DNA of 64,000 nucleotides from JANWXD01 sp035575135. GTDB taxonomy: Bacteria; Acidobacteriota; Terriglobia; Bryobacterales; Bryobacteraceae. Each line of letters starts with the position of its first letter. Position 1 is the stretch's first letter. Position numbers and translations under genes: made by a program. The notes beneath the pieces are model-generated. The model worked only from the letters and a program-made list of their open reading frames with translations. It ran no database searches and was not told the origin of the DNA. Shown piece after piece: positions 25,019 through 32,325 of the stretch. Location of the stretch: NCBI GenBank assembly GCA_035575135.1, contig DATLYE010000033.1:53199-117198 (forward strand), given 5' to 3'.

Positions 25019-25795
25019 GTGATCCGGCTTGGAAGTCCAGCCGAGGTTCGCAGCTTGCTCGAAGCCGACCGTCCCTGGTCGGTCTACGCTCTCGGCGACC
25101 TTGTCCCCCAACGCTTCGCCTTATGCGAGTGCTACGGAGTGTCTGGGCCGTCTCCTGCTGCCGTCCTGCTCTACCGGGGGTTCTCACCGCCCGTGCTTTT
25201 CGCCATCGGCGACCCGGGGACGATCGGGGAGTTGCCAGCGGCCCTCACGGGCGAACCTGCGGTGTATTTGCACGTTCGCCTCGAGATGCTGCCGGTGGTC
25301 GCGGCGCACTACCGCATCGTTGAAGTCCGCCGCATGTGGCGTATGATTCTCGAACCCGAAAGGCTGCCGGCCCTGTCCTCGGACGGAGTCCAGCGCCTCG
25401 GGCCGGAGCACGCGGCCGAACTCGAACGACTCTACGAACAGGCCCGCACTGCCGGAGAAGCTCCAGGGTTTTTTCTTCCTTCCATGCTCCAAGAAGGTGT
25501 TTTCTTTGGCGCGCGCCACCGCGCAGAGCTCGTCGCCGTGGCCGGCACCCATCTGGTTGTGCCGGAGGAAGGCGTGGCGGCCATCGGCAACGTCTACACG
25601 CGGCCGGATTGCCGCGGTCGCGGGCTGGCCACTCTGCTGACCCGCGCCGTAGCCGCCGAACTGGCAGGCCGCGGCATTCCGCTGGTCGCGCTCAACGTCT
25701 GTCCCGCTAATCTGGCCGCCGTGCGCGCCTACCAGCGGCTGGGATTCGTCAAGTACTGCGAGTTCGTCGAGGGGCTTGCCGTGCAGGGGTCCTGA
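25019..25795 (+). CDS. GNAT family N-acetyltransferase
   Basis: 258 residues in two halves: an N-terminal domain of about 120 residues unlike a canonical GNAT core, and a C-terminal GNAT domain with the acetyl-CoA motif NVYTRPDCRGRGLATLL and the late motif LNVCPANLAAVRAYQRLGF. The two-part layout resembles the GNAT group in which a degenerate first domain precedes the catalytic one. Substrate unknown. Start is GTG, apparently leaderless. The patatin gene follows after 15 bases. Confidence 0.87.
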   Translation: MIRLGSPAEVRSLLEADRPWSVYALGDLVPQRFALCECYGVSGPSPAAVLLYRGFSPPVLFAIGDPGTIGELPAALTGEPAVYLHVRLEMLPVVAAHYRIVEVRRMWRMILEPERLPALSSDGVQRLGPEHAAELERLYEQARTAGEAPGFFLPSMLQEGVFFGARHRAELVAVAGTHLVVPEEGVAAIGNVYTRPDCRGRGLATLLTRAVAAELAGRGIPLVALNVCPANLAAVRAYQRLGFVKYCEFVEGLAVQGS

Positions 25796-25810
25796 GGCGG
25801 CCGCTTCGTC

Positions 25811-26560
25811 GTGGAAACGGAACGAACCGCACTTGTTCTTTCGGCCGGCGGCATGTTCTGCGCCTGGCAGGCAGGCGTCTGGTCGGCCCTGGCGGGGCGG
25901 CTCCGGCCGGACGTGGTGATCGGCGTTTCGGCGGGCGCCCTCAATGCCTGGGCGATCGCGGCCGGCTGTTCCCCCGAGCAGATCGAGGCCTGGTGGCTCG
26001 ATCCCGGCCTCGCACAGTGCAGCCGCCTGCGCTTCCCGTGGCCGCCCTGGAGCGGACTCCTCGACCCGGCCCCGCTCCGCGCTTTTTTGCAGCGGCTGGC
26101 CGCACTCGAGCCTCGTATCGAGGTGCTCATCGCGACGACCGAGCTGCCGGCCCTGCGGCCCCGTTTGTTCCGCGGCTGCGAGGTCGGCTGGGAGCACCTG
26201 GCCGCTAGTTGCGCCGTACCGCTGTGTTTCCCTCCCGTAAAGCTCGGCGGCGCCTGGCACGTGGACGGCGGCCTGCTGTGTGCCCTGCCGCTCTGGGCCC
26301 TCACAGAAGCACGCGTAAGGCGCGCTGTGGCGGTGCATGTGCTCCGCGAGCCGCCTTCGCGTTGGATGGCCGCCCTCCTCGGCGCCGTCCGGCGCAAGGC
26401 CCGGGGTCTGGCCGCGATCCCGCCGCACGTTTCCGTTGAGCTGATCGCGCCGGAAAGCCCCCTCGGTTCGGTCTGGGACGCCTTTTTCTGGCGTCGGGAG
26501 AACATTGAGCGCTGGATCGAAGCGGGCCGGCAGGCGGCCGGGCGCCTGCGGAACATTTGA
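25811..26560 (+). CDS. Patatin-like phospholipase
   Basis: 249-residue soluble lipase with a Ser-Asp dyad. The oxyanion loop is SAGGMFCAWQAGVW (about residues 11-24), the nucleophile motif GVSAG lies near residue 40, and the catalytic Asp is in VDGGLL near residue 155. No signal peptide; probably acts on membrane phospholipids from the cytoplasm. The start is GTG at 25811, 15 bases after the acetyltransferase gene, without an obvious ribosome-binding site. Shorter than many bacterial patatins, with no extra C-terminal domain. Confidence 0.88.
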   Translation: METERTALVLSAGGMFCAWQAGVWSALAGRLRPDVVIGVSAGALNAWAIAAGCSPEQIEAWWLDPGLAQCSRLRFPWPPWSGLLDPAPLRAFLQRLAALEPRIEVLIATTELPALRPRLFRGCEVGWEHLAASCAVPLCFPPVKLGGAWHVDGGLLCALPLWALTEARVRRAVAVHVLREPPSRWMAALLGAVRRKARGLAAIPPHVSVELIAPESPLGSVWDAFFWRRENIERWIEAGRQAAGRLRNI

Positions 26561-26570
26561 AAAATTCTGC

Positions 26571-26599
26571 TTGACTTGTTTGCGGGGGCCGTGTTATTA
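26571..26599 (+). promoter_or_regulatory. Promoter with long leader for secreted protein gene
   Basis: TTGACT (26571-26576), exactly 17 bases, then TTATTA (26594-26599). Initiation near 26606 would give a leader of about 268 bases before the gene at 26874. Confidence 0.55.
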
Positions 26600-26605
26600 A
26601 TGATT

Positions 26606-26873
26606 TGACCGCGTCCAAAGCATGGCGGCATTCATGCGGTTGAGTCCCGCGAGCGCTAGTGGAACAGGTAGGTTGAGGTCGGGTAGGCGATCAGATTGAA
26701 GAGGCAAACGAAGAACAAGAAAGCCGCCACCCGCCCGAAGGCTTTGGCCGCAGGCGCCTTGTCCAAGGAAGCCACAGCGGCCGGCACACGAGTTTGGTGC
26801 TGAGGCAGTTTGACGCTCAGGTTGAAAGGCAACTCGCATCAATTCAATTTCCAATTTGACTAAGGAGAAGGAA
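26606..26873 (+). other. Long untranslated leader, no recognised RNA family
   Basis: Base composition is a little less GC-rich than the neighbouring genes. It ends in the strong site AAGGAG before the ATG at 26874. I do not recognise a riboswitch core or an attenuator with a T-run. The opposite strand holds a small open frame at 26656-26832, listed separately. Confidence 0.35.
26656..26832 (-). CDS. Possible 58-residue membrane microprotein, antisense to a leader
   Basis: Open frame of 59 codons starting at a TTG, antisense to the leader of the downstream secreted protein gene. About three quarters of its third codon positions are G or C, close to real genes here. The second half forms one hydrophobic stretch (GRVAAFLFFVCLFNLIAY) followed by PTSTYLFH at the C-terminus. 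No Shine-Dalgarno sequence is convincing, and internal GTG starts exist. It may be chance. Confidence 0.22.
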   Translation of the reverse strand: MPFNLSVKLPQHQTRVPAAVASLDKAPAAKAFGRVAAFLFFVCLFNLIAYPTSTYLFH

Positions 26874-28607
26874 ATGGCAGATTTTCGCAAGTGGTTTCCA
26901 GTGTTGGCCGTAGTGGCGCTTCTGACCGGCGCTGCGGCTTCGGCCAATGCGCAAGCATTCCAATGCACCGCCAACGCCGGCGTGCCGCCCCTGCTGCGCG
27001 CTGAAGGCTTGGCGGAGCTGGCCGGCGACTTGGTGCTGAACTGCAACGGTTCAGTCCCATCCACCGGCATCTTGGCGAACATTCGGGTGTTCCTGAACAC
27101 GAATGTCACCAGCCGGCTGACCGGTCCGGGGATCGGAAACGAGGCCCTGCTGCTCATTGACGAACCGGCCCCGGGTAGCCAGGTGTTCTGCGCCTGGGCG
27201 AACACCGCCTGCACGGGTTCCACAACGCCGAGCTTTCTCGCCAACGTCTTCCAGGGAGGTGCGACCGGCGTGAACACCGTAGACTGGCTGGGTATTCCGA
27301 TCGTAGCGGCCGGATCCTCGGGCGCGAACCGCGTTTACCGCATCACCAACGTCCGCGTGAACGCCAACCAGCTCGGAACGTCTTCTACGTTGATTCCGAC
27401 GCAGGTTGTCATGTTCGTCTCGATTTCCGGTTCGACTTCGGTTCCGGTGAACAATCCGCAGCAGATTGTCGGATTTGTCACGCCCGGAATGACGTTTTCA
27501 GTGACTGCGCGAGCGTACAAGCAGTGCACACCCACCGCGGCGAACTTTGATTATTTGCCGACGGTAGACCTCACGTACACCGAGGGCTTTGCAACGTCCT
27601 TCAAGTCCCGAGGTGTCGACCCGCAAAACGTTCCGGGTTTTGTCTACAACACCGAGAGCGGCTTCGTTTCCTCGACTTTGACCGGCGGAACCTCGATCGG
27701 TCTGGCCAGCCAGGGGACGCGGCTGCTTGCCAGGTTCGCCGGCATTCCGAGCGGTGTCGCGCTGCGTGTACCGCAGCAAGTCATTTCCGGCGGCCTCACC
27801 TTGCAGCTCGTGACGGGCACCGACTCGGCGGGTGCGGGCGGCACAGTCACCTCCGGCTCGGGTACGGTCACGGTTACCCCGTCGGCGGGAGCGGCTTTGG
27901 TCGTGTACGAAGTCGCGGCGGCGACGTCCGCTTCCTGGTCCACGGTGGACGCTGTCACGATTCCGATTACGGTGCGGGCTACCTCGGTACCGCCGGGATT
28001 GACCAGCCCCGAGGCTACTGTCAACGGCAACTTCGCTCCGATCAGCACGGTGACAGTCGCCTCCAGCACGGCGCCGGTGCCGCGCTTTGCCGACGTCTCG
28101 ACCTCGAAGTCCGCCTTCACGATCAGCCCCTGCCGCACGCTGCTGCTGTTCCCGTTCGTGACCAACGCCGTCGGTTTCGACACCGGAATCGCGATCAGCA
28201 ACACGTCGTCGGATCCGTTCGGAACCACGCCGCAGTCGGGAGCTTGTACGCTCAATTACTACGGCAACATCCCGGCAACGGGCGGCCCGGCTCCTTCGCC
28301 TGTCACCACTCCGGTGATTGCGGGCGGTGAGCAGCTGGCCTTCACCGTGTCGAGCGGCGGCGGCGTCGTGGGTACGACCAAGACCTGCTCCGCTTGTGCG
28401 ACGCCGGGATTCCATGGCTACGTCATCGCGGTTTGCAACTTCCAGTTCGCCCACGCGTTTGCCTTCGTGAGCGATTTGGGAGCCAACAAGCTGGCCGAGG
28501 GCTACCTGGCCCTGGTGATCCCGGATGTGCCGGCGCGCGATCCGAGCAACCGCGCACTGTCCGCTTTCGGAGTCGGAGTGAACGAAGGCGAGCAGTTGCT
28601 GCACTAA
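26874..28607 (+). CDS. Large secreted protein, unknown function (acidobacterial)
   Basis: 577 residues with a clear signal peptide (about 1-27, cleavage after ANA). The mature protein is rich in Ser, Thr, Gly and Val, predicted beta-strand throughout, with scattered Cys pairs (CTACG-like spacing in the first 120 residues and CKTCSACATP-like region near 510). No catalytic motif, sortase signal or PEP-CTERM tail is visible. The start is set by AAGGAG seven bases before the ATG, downstream of an 17-base-spaced promoter and long leader. A strong terminator follows. Likely an envelope or extracellular matrix protein of Solibacter relatives. Confidence 0.85.
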   Translation: MADFRKWFPVLAVVALLTGAAASANAQAFQCTANAGVPPLLRAEGLAELAGDLVLNCNGSVPSTGILANIRVFLNTNVTSRLTGPGIGNEALLLIDEPAPGSQVFCAWANTACTGSTTPSFLANVFQGGATGVNTVDWLGIPIVAAGSSGANRVYRITNVRVNANQLGTSSTLIPTQVVMFVSISGSTSVPVNNPQQIVGFVTPGMTFSVTARAYKQCTPTAANFDYLPTVDLTYTEGFATSFKSRGVDPQNVPGFVYNTESGFVSSTLTGGTSIGLASQGTRLLARFAGIPSGVALRVPQQVISGGLTLQLVTGTDSAGAGGTVTSGSGTVTVTPSAGAALVVYEVAAATSASWSTVDAVTIPITVRATSVPPGLTSPEATVNGNFAPISTVTVASSTAPVPRFADVSTSKSAFTISPCRTLLLFPFVTNAVGFDTGIAISNTSSDPFGTTPQSGACTLNYYGNIPATGGPAPSPVTTPVIAGGEQLAFTVSSGGGVVGTTKTCSACATPGFHGYVIAVCNFQFAHAFAFVSDLGANKLAEGYLALVIPDVPARDPSNRALSAFGVGVNEGEQLLH

Positions 28608-28634
28608 GACAGCACGCCTCGGTCTTGTCGGGTG

Positions 28635-28669
28635 AAAAGGGAGGGGAGAACAACTCCCCTCCCTTTTTT
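28635..28669 (+). terminator. Strong intrinsic terminator
   Basis: GGGAGGGGAG (28639-28648) and CTCCCCTCCC (28654-28663) pair perfectly around the five-base loop AACAA, flanked by AAAA on the left and a run of six T on the right. It closes the transcript of the secreted protein gene. Confidence 0.93.
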
Positions 28670-28671
28670 GT

Positions 28672-28700
28672 TTGAGCTCCGTTCGGGTCTGGTATAGAAT
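28672..28700 (+). promoter_or_regulatory. Promoter for the TIGR03437-type surface protein gene
   Basis: TTGAGC (28672-28677), exactly 17 bases, then TAGAAT (28695-28700), only three bases beyond the preceding terminator. Initiation near 28707 gives an 85-base leader. Confidence 0.58.
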
Positions 28701-28791
28701 TGAGTTTGCACCTTCCCGCGTCTCCGGCGCCGTCCTCAGGGAGGAGTGAGGCGGCGCGCCGTCATCTCCAAATTCCAGCAACGAGGTGTTC

Positions 28792-31700
28792 ATGTCAGTG
28801 AGAAACTTGACGCTTGGAGCCGCACTCTGTGCCGTGGTCTTCGCCGCCGCTGCGTTCGGCAACAATGTGCTCCTGCTGCCCGGGCCTTCGGGAACCGATC
28901 CCACCGTCAGCGCGTTCCGGGCGGAACCCTTCGAGGCAACCGGCTCCTTTTCGGCCGCCCCTGGAGCGTTTCTGGTCTTTCCGAAGCCCGACGGCTCTCG
29001 CGTCTACGTGATCGCGCGGAACGCCGCCAGCACGGTCGTCGTCACCGACGCCTCCCTGACCAACGTCATCCAGCGCCTCGACCTCGGTGTCGAAGCCTCC
29101 GGCGCAGGCCTGAGCCCGGACGGCCGGCGCCTGATCGTGCTCGCCGGCGGCATGCGCATCTACGACACCACGCAGCCGAATCTGGTCGAGATCACGCCCT
29201 CGCCGGCGCCCGACGTGGGCGTAAACCCCGTGGACGTGGCTTTCTCCCATGACTCCAGCCGCGCCTTCATCCTCAGCTCGGCCTCGCGCAGACTGACGGC
29301 GCTGAATCTGGCCACGTATGCCGTCGCCGGCACCGTGGACATCCCCGGGATTTCCACGGCCGTCGTCGCCGCCCCGAATGGCCTCCTCTACGTGAGCGCC
29401 CAGAATCGCATCTACGAAGTGGACGGCCGCACGATGACTTTGCGCGGCAATATTCCGCTCAACGCCATGCCTGGACGCATGGCCGTCACTCCCGATGGCA
29501 CCAGGGGGATTGCCGTGAATCAGAGCCCCATCACGGGAAGCTCCGTGCTTCTGTTTGATCTCCCCAACCGCGCCCTGCTGAGCGCCTTCCCCAGCTTCCC
29601 GCCTCCGGGCCAGCTTCCGCCCGCCACCGATACGGTGGACAAGATCGTGGTCGTCAGCAACGAGCGCGCCTTTGGATTTTCCTCCACCACGGGGCGGCTC
29701 TTTATCATCACTCTGAATCCGTTCAATGTGGACGAAGCGACCTTCGCCAACCTGCCGCCACCGAACAAGTTCACGGGCGTGACAGCCATCGCAGCCTCGG
29801 ATGAAACGCCGCAAGCCGCCTACCTGTTCGTGGCCGCAGGGGGACAGCTGAACCGGGTCAACCTTGCCACCAATCTCGTCGCCGGGCAACTGGCTGTTTC
29901 ACCTTTGCCCGCCGACGCAGCATTCGCCGCCCCCGCAGGCTCCGGCGCCGCCGCCACGCTGATCAAGTTCAACGACAACCAGTCCGTGAGCCCCGGAGGC
30001 ACGTCGCTCCCGCTGGTGATTCGTGTCTTGAACGCTGCGGGAAAGCCCCTGTTCAATGTTCCTGTCAGCTTCACCACGTCCGCTCCCGGCGCCTCGTTGC
30101 AGAACGCCATGAGCGCCACCAACGCCCAGGGCCTCGCCAGCGCGACCTTCGTCGCACCCTCGGCGCCCGGCCTCGCCAACGTAAATGTCTCCGTCGCAGG
30201 AGGCGTCCTCACAACCTATTTCACCCTCTCCGTCGGCACTCCGGGCGGAGGCGCCGGTGCCCTGCAAATGGTGTCCGGCAACGGCCAGGTTGTTCAGGAA
30301 AGCTTTCTCACCTCCGAGCCCCTCAAGGTGCGCGCCTTCGATACCGCGGGCAATCCCGTCGCCGGAGTCACCGTCATCTTCTCGATTACCCCCGGCACGG
30401 GCACGCTCAACGCCGGCCCCGACGGCACCGTAGCCTCCGGACCGGCCAGCGGGACCGTCGTCAACATGGCCACCGACGCCAACGGTTTTGCCAGCGTCCA
30501 CTTCCTGTCTTCGGGAGTGATTCCGGGTTTCTCCTTCACCCAGGCCACCGTGAACGCGACGTATGCCGGCAGCTCGGTGGACTTCACCGTGACGACCGTG
30601 CTGGCGCTGCTGCCCGGTGGTCCTCCGGCTCCACTGCCGACCGTGACCTTGATCGAGCCGGCCAGCCGCAGCCTCGTGGCCAAAGCAGGTCAGATTCTCC
30701 CGAACGCTGTCCGCGTCGCCGTGGCCGTCACAGGAGGGCCACAAGCCGGCCAGCCCATCCCGGGAGTTGGCGTCAGCGTGACCACAGGCCTCGATCCGGC
30801 TACAGGCCCGACCGCCGCCTGCGAGGCTCCGGGCGGGGCTGCCTTAACGGATAGCTCCGGTGTCGCCTCTTGCGACCTGCGAGCCGGCGGGCGCGTGGGA
30901 ACCGCCACGCTGACTGTCCGCACCGGCGGCTTCAACGTCCAGGGACCGATTGCGTTTCAAGTCATCCCGGGGGATCCCGCCGTCATCGAGATCCTGCAGG
31001 GTGATGGGCAGATCGGCATCCCGGGCCAGACCCTCTCTCAGCGCCTCGTGGCGCGCATCAAAGACGCCGGCGGCAACCTGCTGGCAGGAACCTCCGTGCA
31101 GTGGGAGGTCTCCCCGGCCGGCGCGGTCACCCTCAGCGAAGTCTCCACCACCGCCGACGCCAACGGACAGGTTTCCGCCCGCGCCACCCTTGGCAGCGTC
31201 GCCGGACCCGTACAGGTCCGCGTCCGCGCCGGAGCCGCCACCGGCACGTTCAACCTCACCATCAACATCCCCATCAGCCAGATGCTGAAAGTGTCCGGTG
31301 ACAATCAGGCTGCCATTATCAACACCGCTTTCCCTCAGCCGCTCGTCGTCGAGGTGCGCAACGCCCAGGGCAGCCCTGTCCCAGGCATCCCCGTCAGCTT
31401 CACGGTCACCAGCGGCAGCGCCACCGTGGGCTCGCCCACCGCGACGACCAACGCCCAGGGACGCGCCTCCACCACCGTCACGGCCGGAGCGTCCCCAGGT
31501 CCCGTCGTCGTTACCGCCGCATCCGGAAGCTTCTCGGTCACCTTCAACCTGACCGTCTCCCCGCCCGGACCCATCGTTTCCCTCACCGGCATTCGCAACG
31601 CCGTCAGCGGGGACCTGGGCGTGACGCCGGGAGGCATCATCGCCATCTACGGTGACCAGATCGCCCCGAGCATCCAGGGCTCCGTCGTCGGGCCGAACAA

Positions 31701-32313
31701 CCTCATCGGGCCGCTGCCCACTAGGCTCGCCGAGGTCGAGGTCGTGTTCGGGACCACGCGCGCTCCCATTTACTCGGTGAACAACATCAACGGCCAGCAA
31801 TGGGTCGTCGTGCAGGCGCCGTGGGAGCTTGCCGCACCAGGAACCGTCTCCGTAACCATCCGCGTGGGCGCGGGTGAAACCGTGGTGAATGACGTCCCGG
31901 TGAAGCCGTATCAGCCCGGCATCTTCGAGACGCTCGACGATGAAGGCCGCCGCTTCGCGGTGCTGCTCAACCCCGATGGCAGCTACGTCACCCGGACCAA
32001 CCCTGCCCGCCGGGGCACGAGGATCCGTGGTTTCTTCGGCGGCCTCGGCCAGACCAATCCGGCCACGGGAACCAACCGTGCCGGGGTCCCCAATCAGAAC
32101 GTGCTCGCCAACGTCGTCATCGGCGTCAACAACGAAGGCGTGCCGGTGTTTTCGGCCCGCATGATGGAGGGAGTGGTCGGCGTCTACATCGTCGAGTTCG
32201 AGGTGCCGGCCAACACCACGCCCGGGCCGGATCGCCCCTTCGCCGTGGCGATCTTCCCGGGCGGCGGCGCGCCGCCGATTTTCGGCAACCCGTCGGAGAT
32301 TCCGATTCAGTAA
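28792..32313 (+). CDS. Giant secreted protein: beta-propeller, Ig-like repeats, Solibacter-type C-terminal domain
   Basis: 1173 residues. A signal peptide (about 1-23) is followed by a WD40/YVTN-like beta-propeller up to about residue 370 with repeats such as FSHDSSRAFIL and VTPDGTRGIAV. Then come about five bacterial Ig-like (Big_1/invasin-type) domains, each with a turn like NAQGLASATF, DANGFASVHF, DANGQVSARA or NAQGRASTTV. The last 215 residues (from VSLTGIRNAVSGDLGVTPGG) match the C-terminal domain I know as TIGR03437, largely restricted to Solibacter-like bacteria, possibly an export or anchoring signal. ATG 28792 is used because the upstream GTG lies inside the ribosome-binding site GAGG. 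Confidence 0.9.
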   Translation: MSVRNLTLGAALCAVVFAAAAFGNNVLLLPGPSGTDPTVSAFRAEPFEATGSFSAAPGAFLVFPKPDGSRVYVIARNAASTVVVTDASLTNVIQRLDLGVEASGAGLSPDGRRLIVLAGGMRIYDTTQPNLVEITPSPAPDVGVNPVDVAFSHDSSRAFILSSASRRLTALNLATYAVAGTVDIPGISTAVVAAPNGLLYVSAQNRIYEVDGRTMTLRGNIPLNAMPGRMAVTPDGTRGIAVNQSPITGSSVLLFDLPNRALLSAFPSFPPPGQLPPATDTVDKIVVVSNERAFGFSSTTGRLFIITLNPFNVDEATFANLPPPNKFTGVTAIAASDETPQAAYLFVAAGGQLNRVNLATNLVAGQLAVSPLPADAAFAAPAGSGAAATLIKFNDNQSVSPGGTSLPLVIRVLNAAGKPLFNVPVSFTTSAPGASLQNAMSATNAQGLASATFVAPSAPGLANVNVSVAGGVLTTYFTLSVGTPGGGAGALQMVSGNGQVVQESFLTSEPLKVRAFDTAGNPVAGVTVIFSITPGTGTLNAGPDGTVASGPASGTVVNMATDANGFASVHFLSSGVIPGFSFTQATVNATYAGSSVDFTVTTVLALLPGGPPAPLPTVTLIEPASRSLVAKAGQILPNAVRVAVAVTGGPQAGQPIPGVGVSVTTGLDPATGPTAACEAPGGAALTDSSGVASCDLRAGGRVGTATLTVRTGGFNVQGPIAFQVIPGDPAVIEILQGDGQIGIPGQTLSQRLVARIKDAGGNLLAGTSVQWEVSPAGAVTLSEVSTTADANGQVSARATLGSVAGPVQVRVRAGAATGTFNLTINIPISQMLKVSGDNQAAIINTAFPQPLVVEVRNAQGSPVPGIPVSFTVTSGSATVGSPTATTNAQGRASTTVTAGASPGPVVVTAASGSFSVTFNLTVSPPGPIVSLTGIRNAVSGDLGVTPGGIIAIYGDQIAPSIQGSVVGPNNLIGPLPTRLAEVEVVFGTTRAPIYSVNNINGQQWVVVQAPWELAAPGTVSVTIRVGAGETVVNDVPVKPYQPGIFETLDDEGRRFAVLLNPDGSYVTRTNPARRGTRIRGFFGGLGQTNPATGTNRAGVPNQNVLANVVIGVNNEGVPVFSARMMEGVVGVYIVEFEVPANTTPGPDRPFAVAIFPGGGAPPIFGNPSEIPIQ

Positions 32314-32325
32314 CTCTCGGCTCCC

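Noticed and set aside
26606..26873. Riboswitch in the long leader
   Set aside because: I could not match any conserved riboswitch core or find a terminator/anti-terminator pair; left as an unassigned leader.
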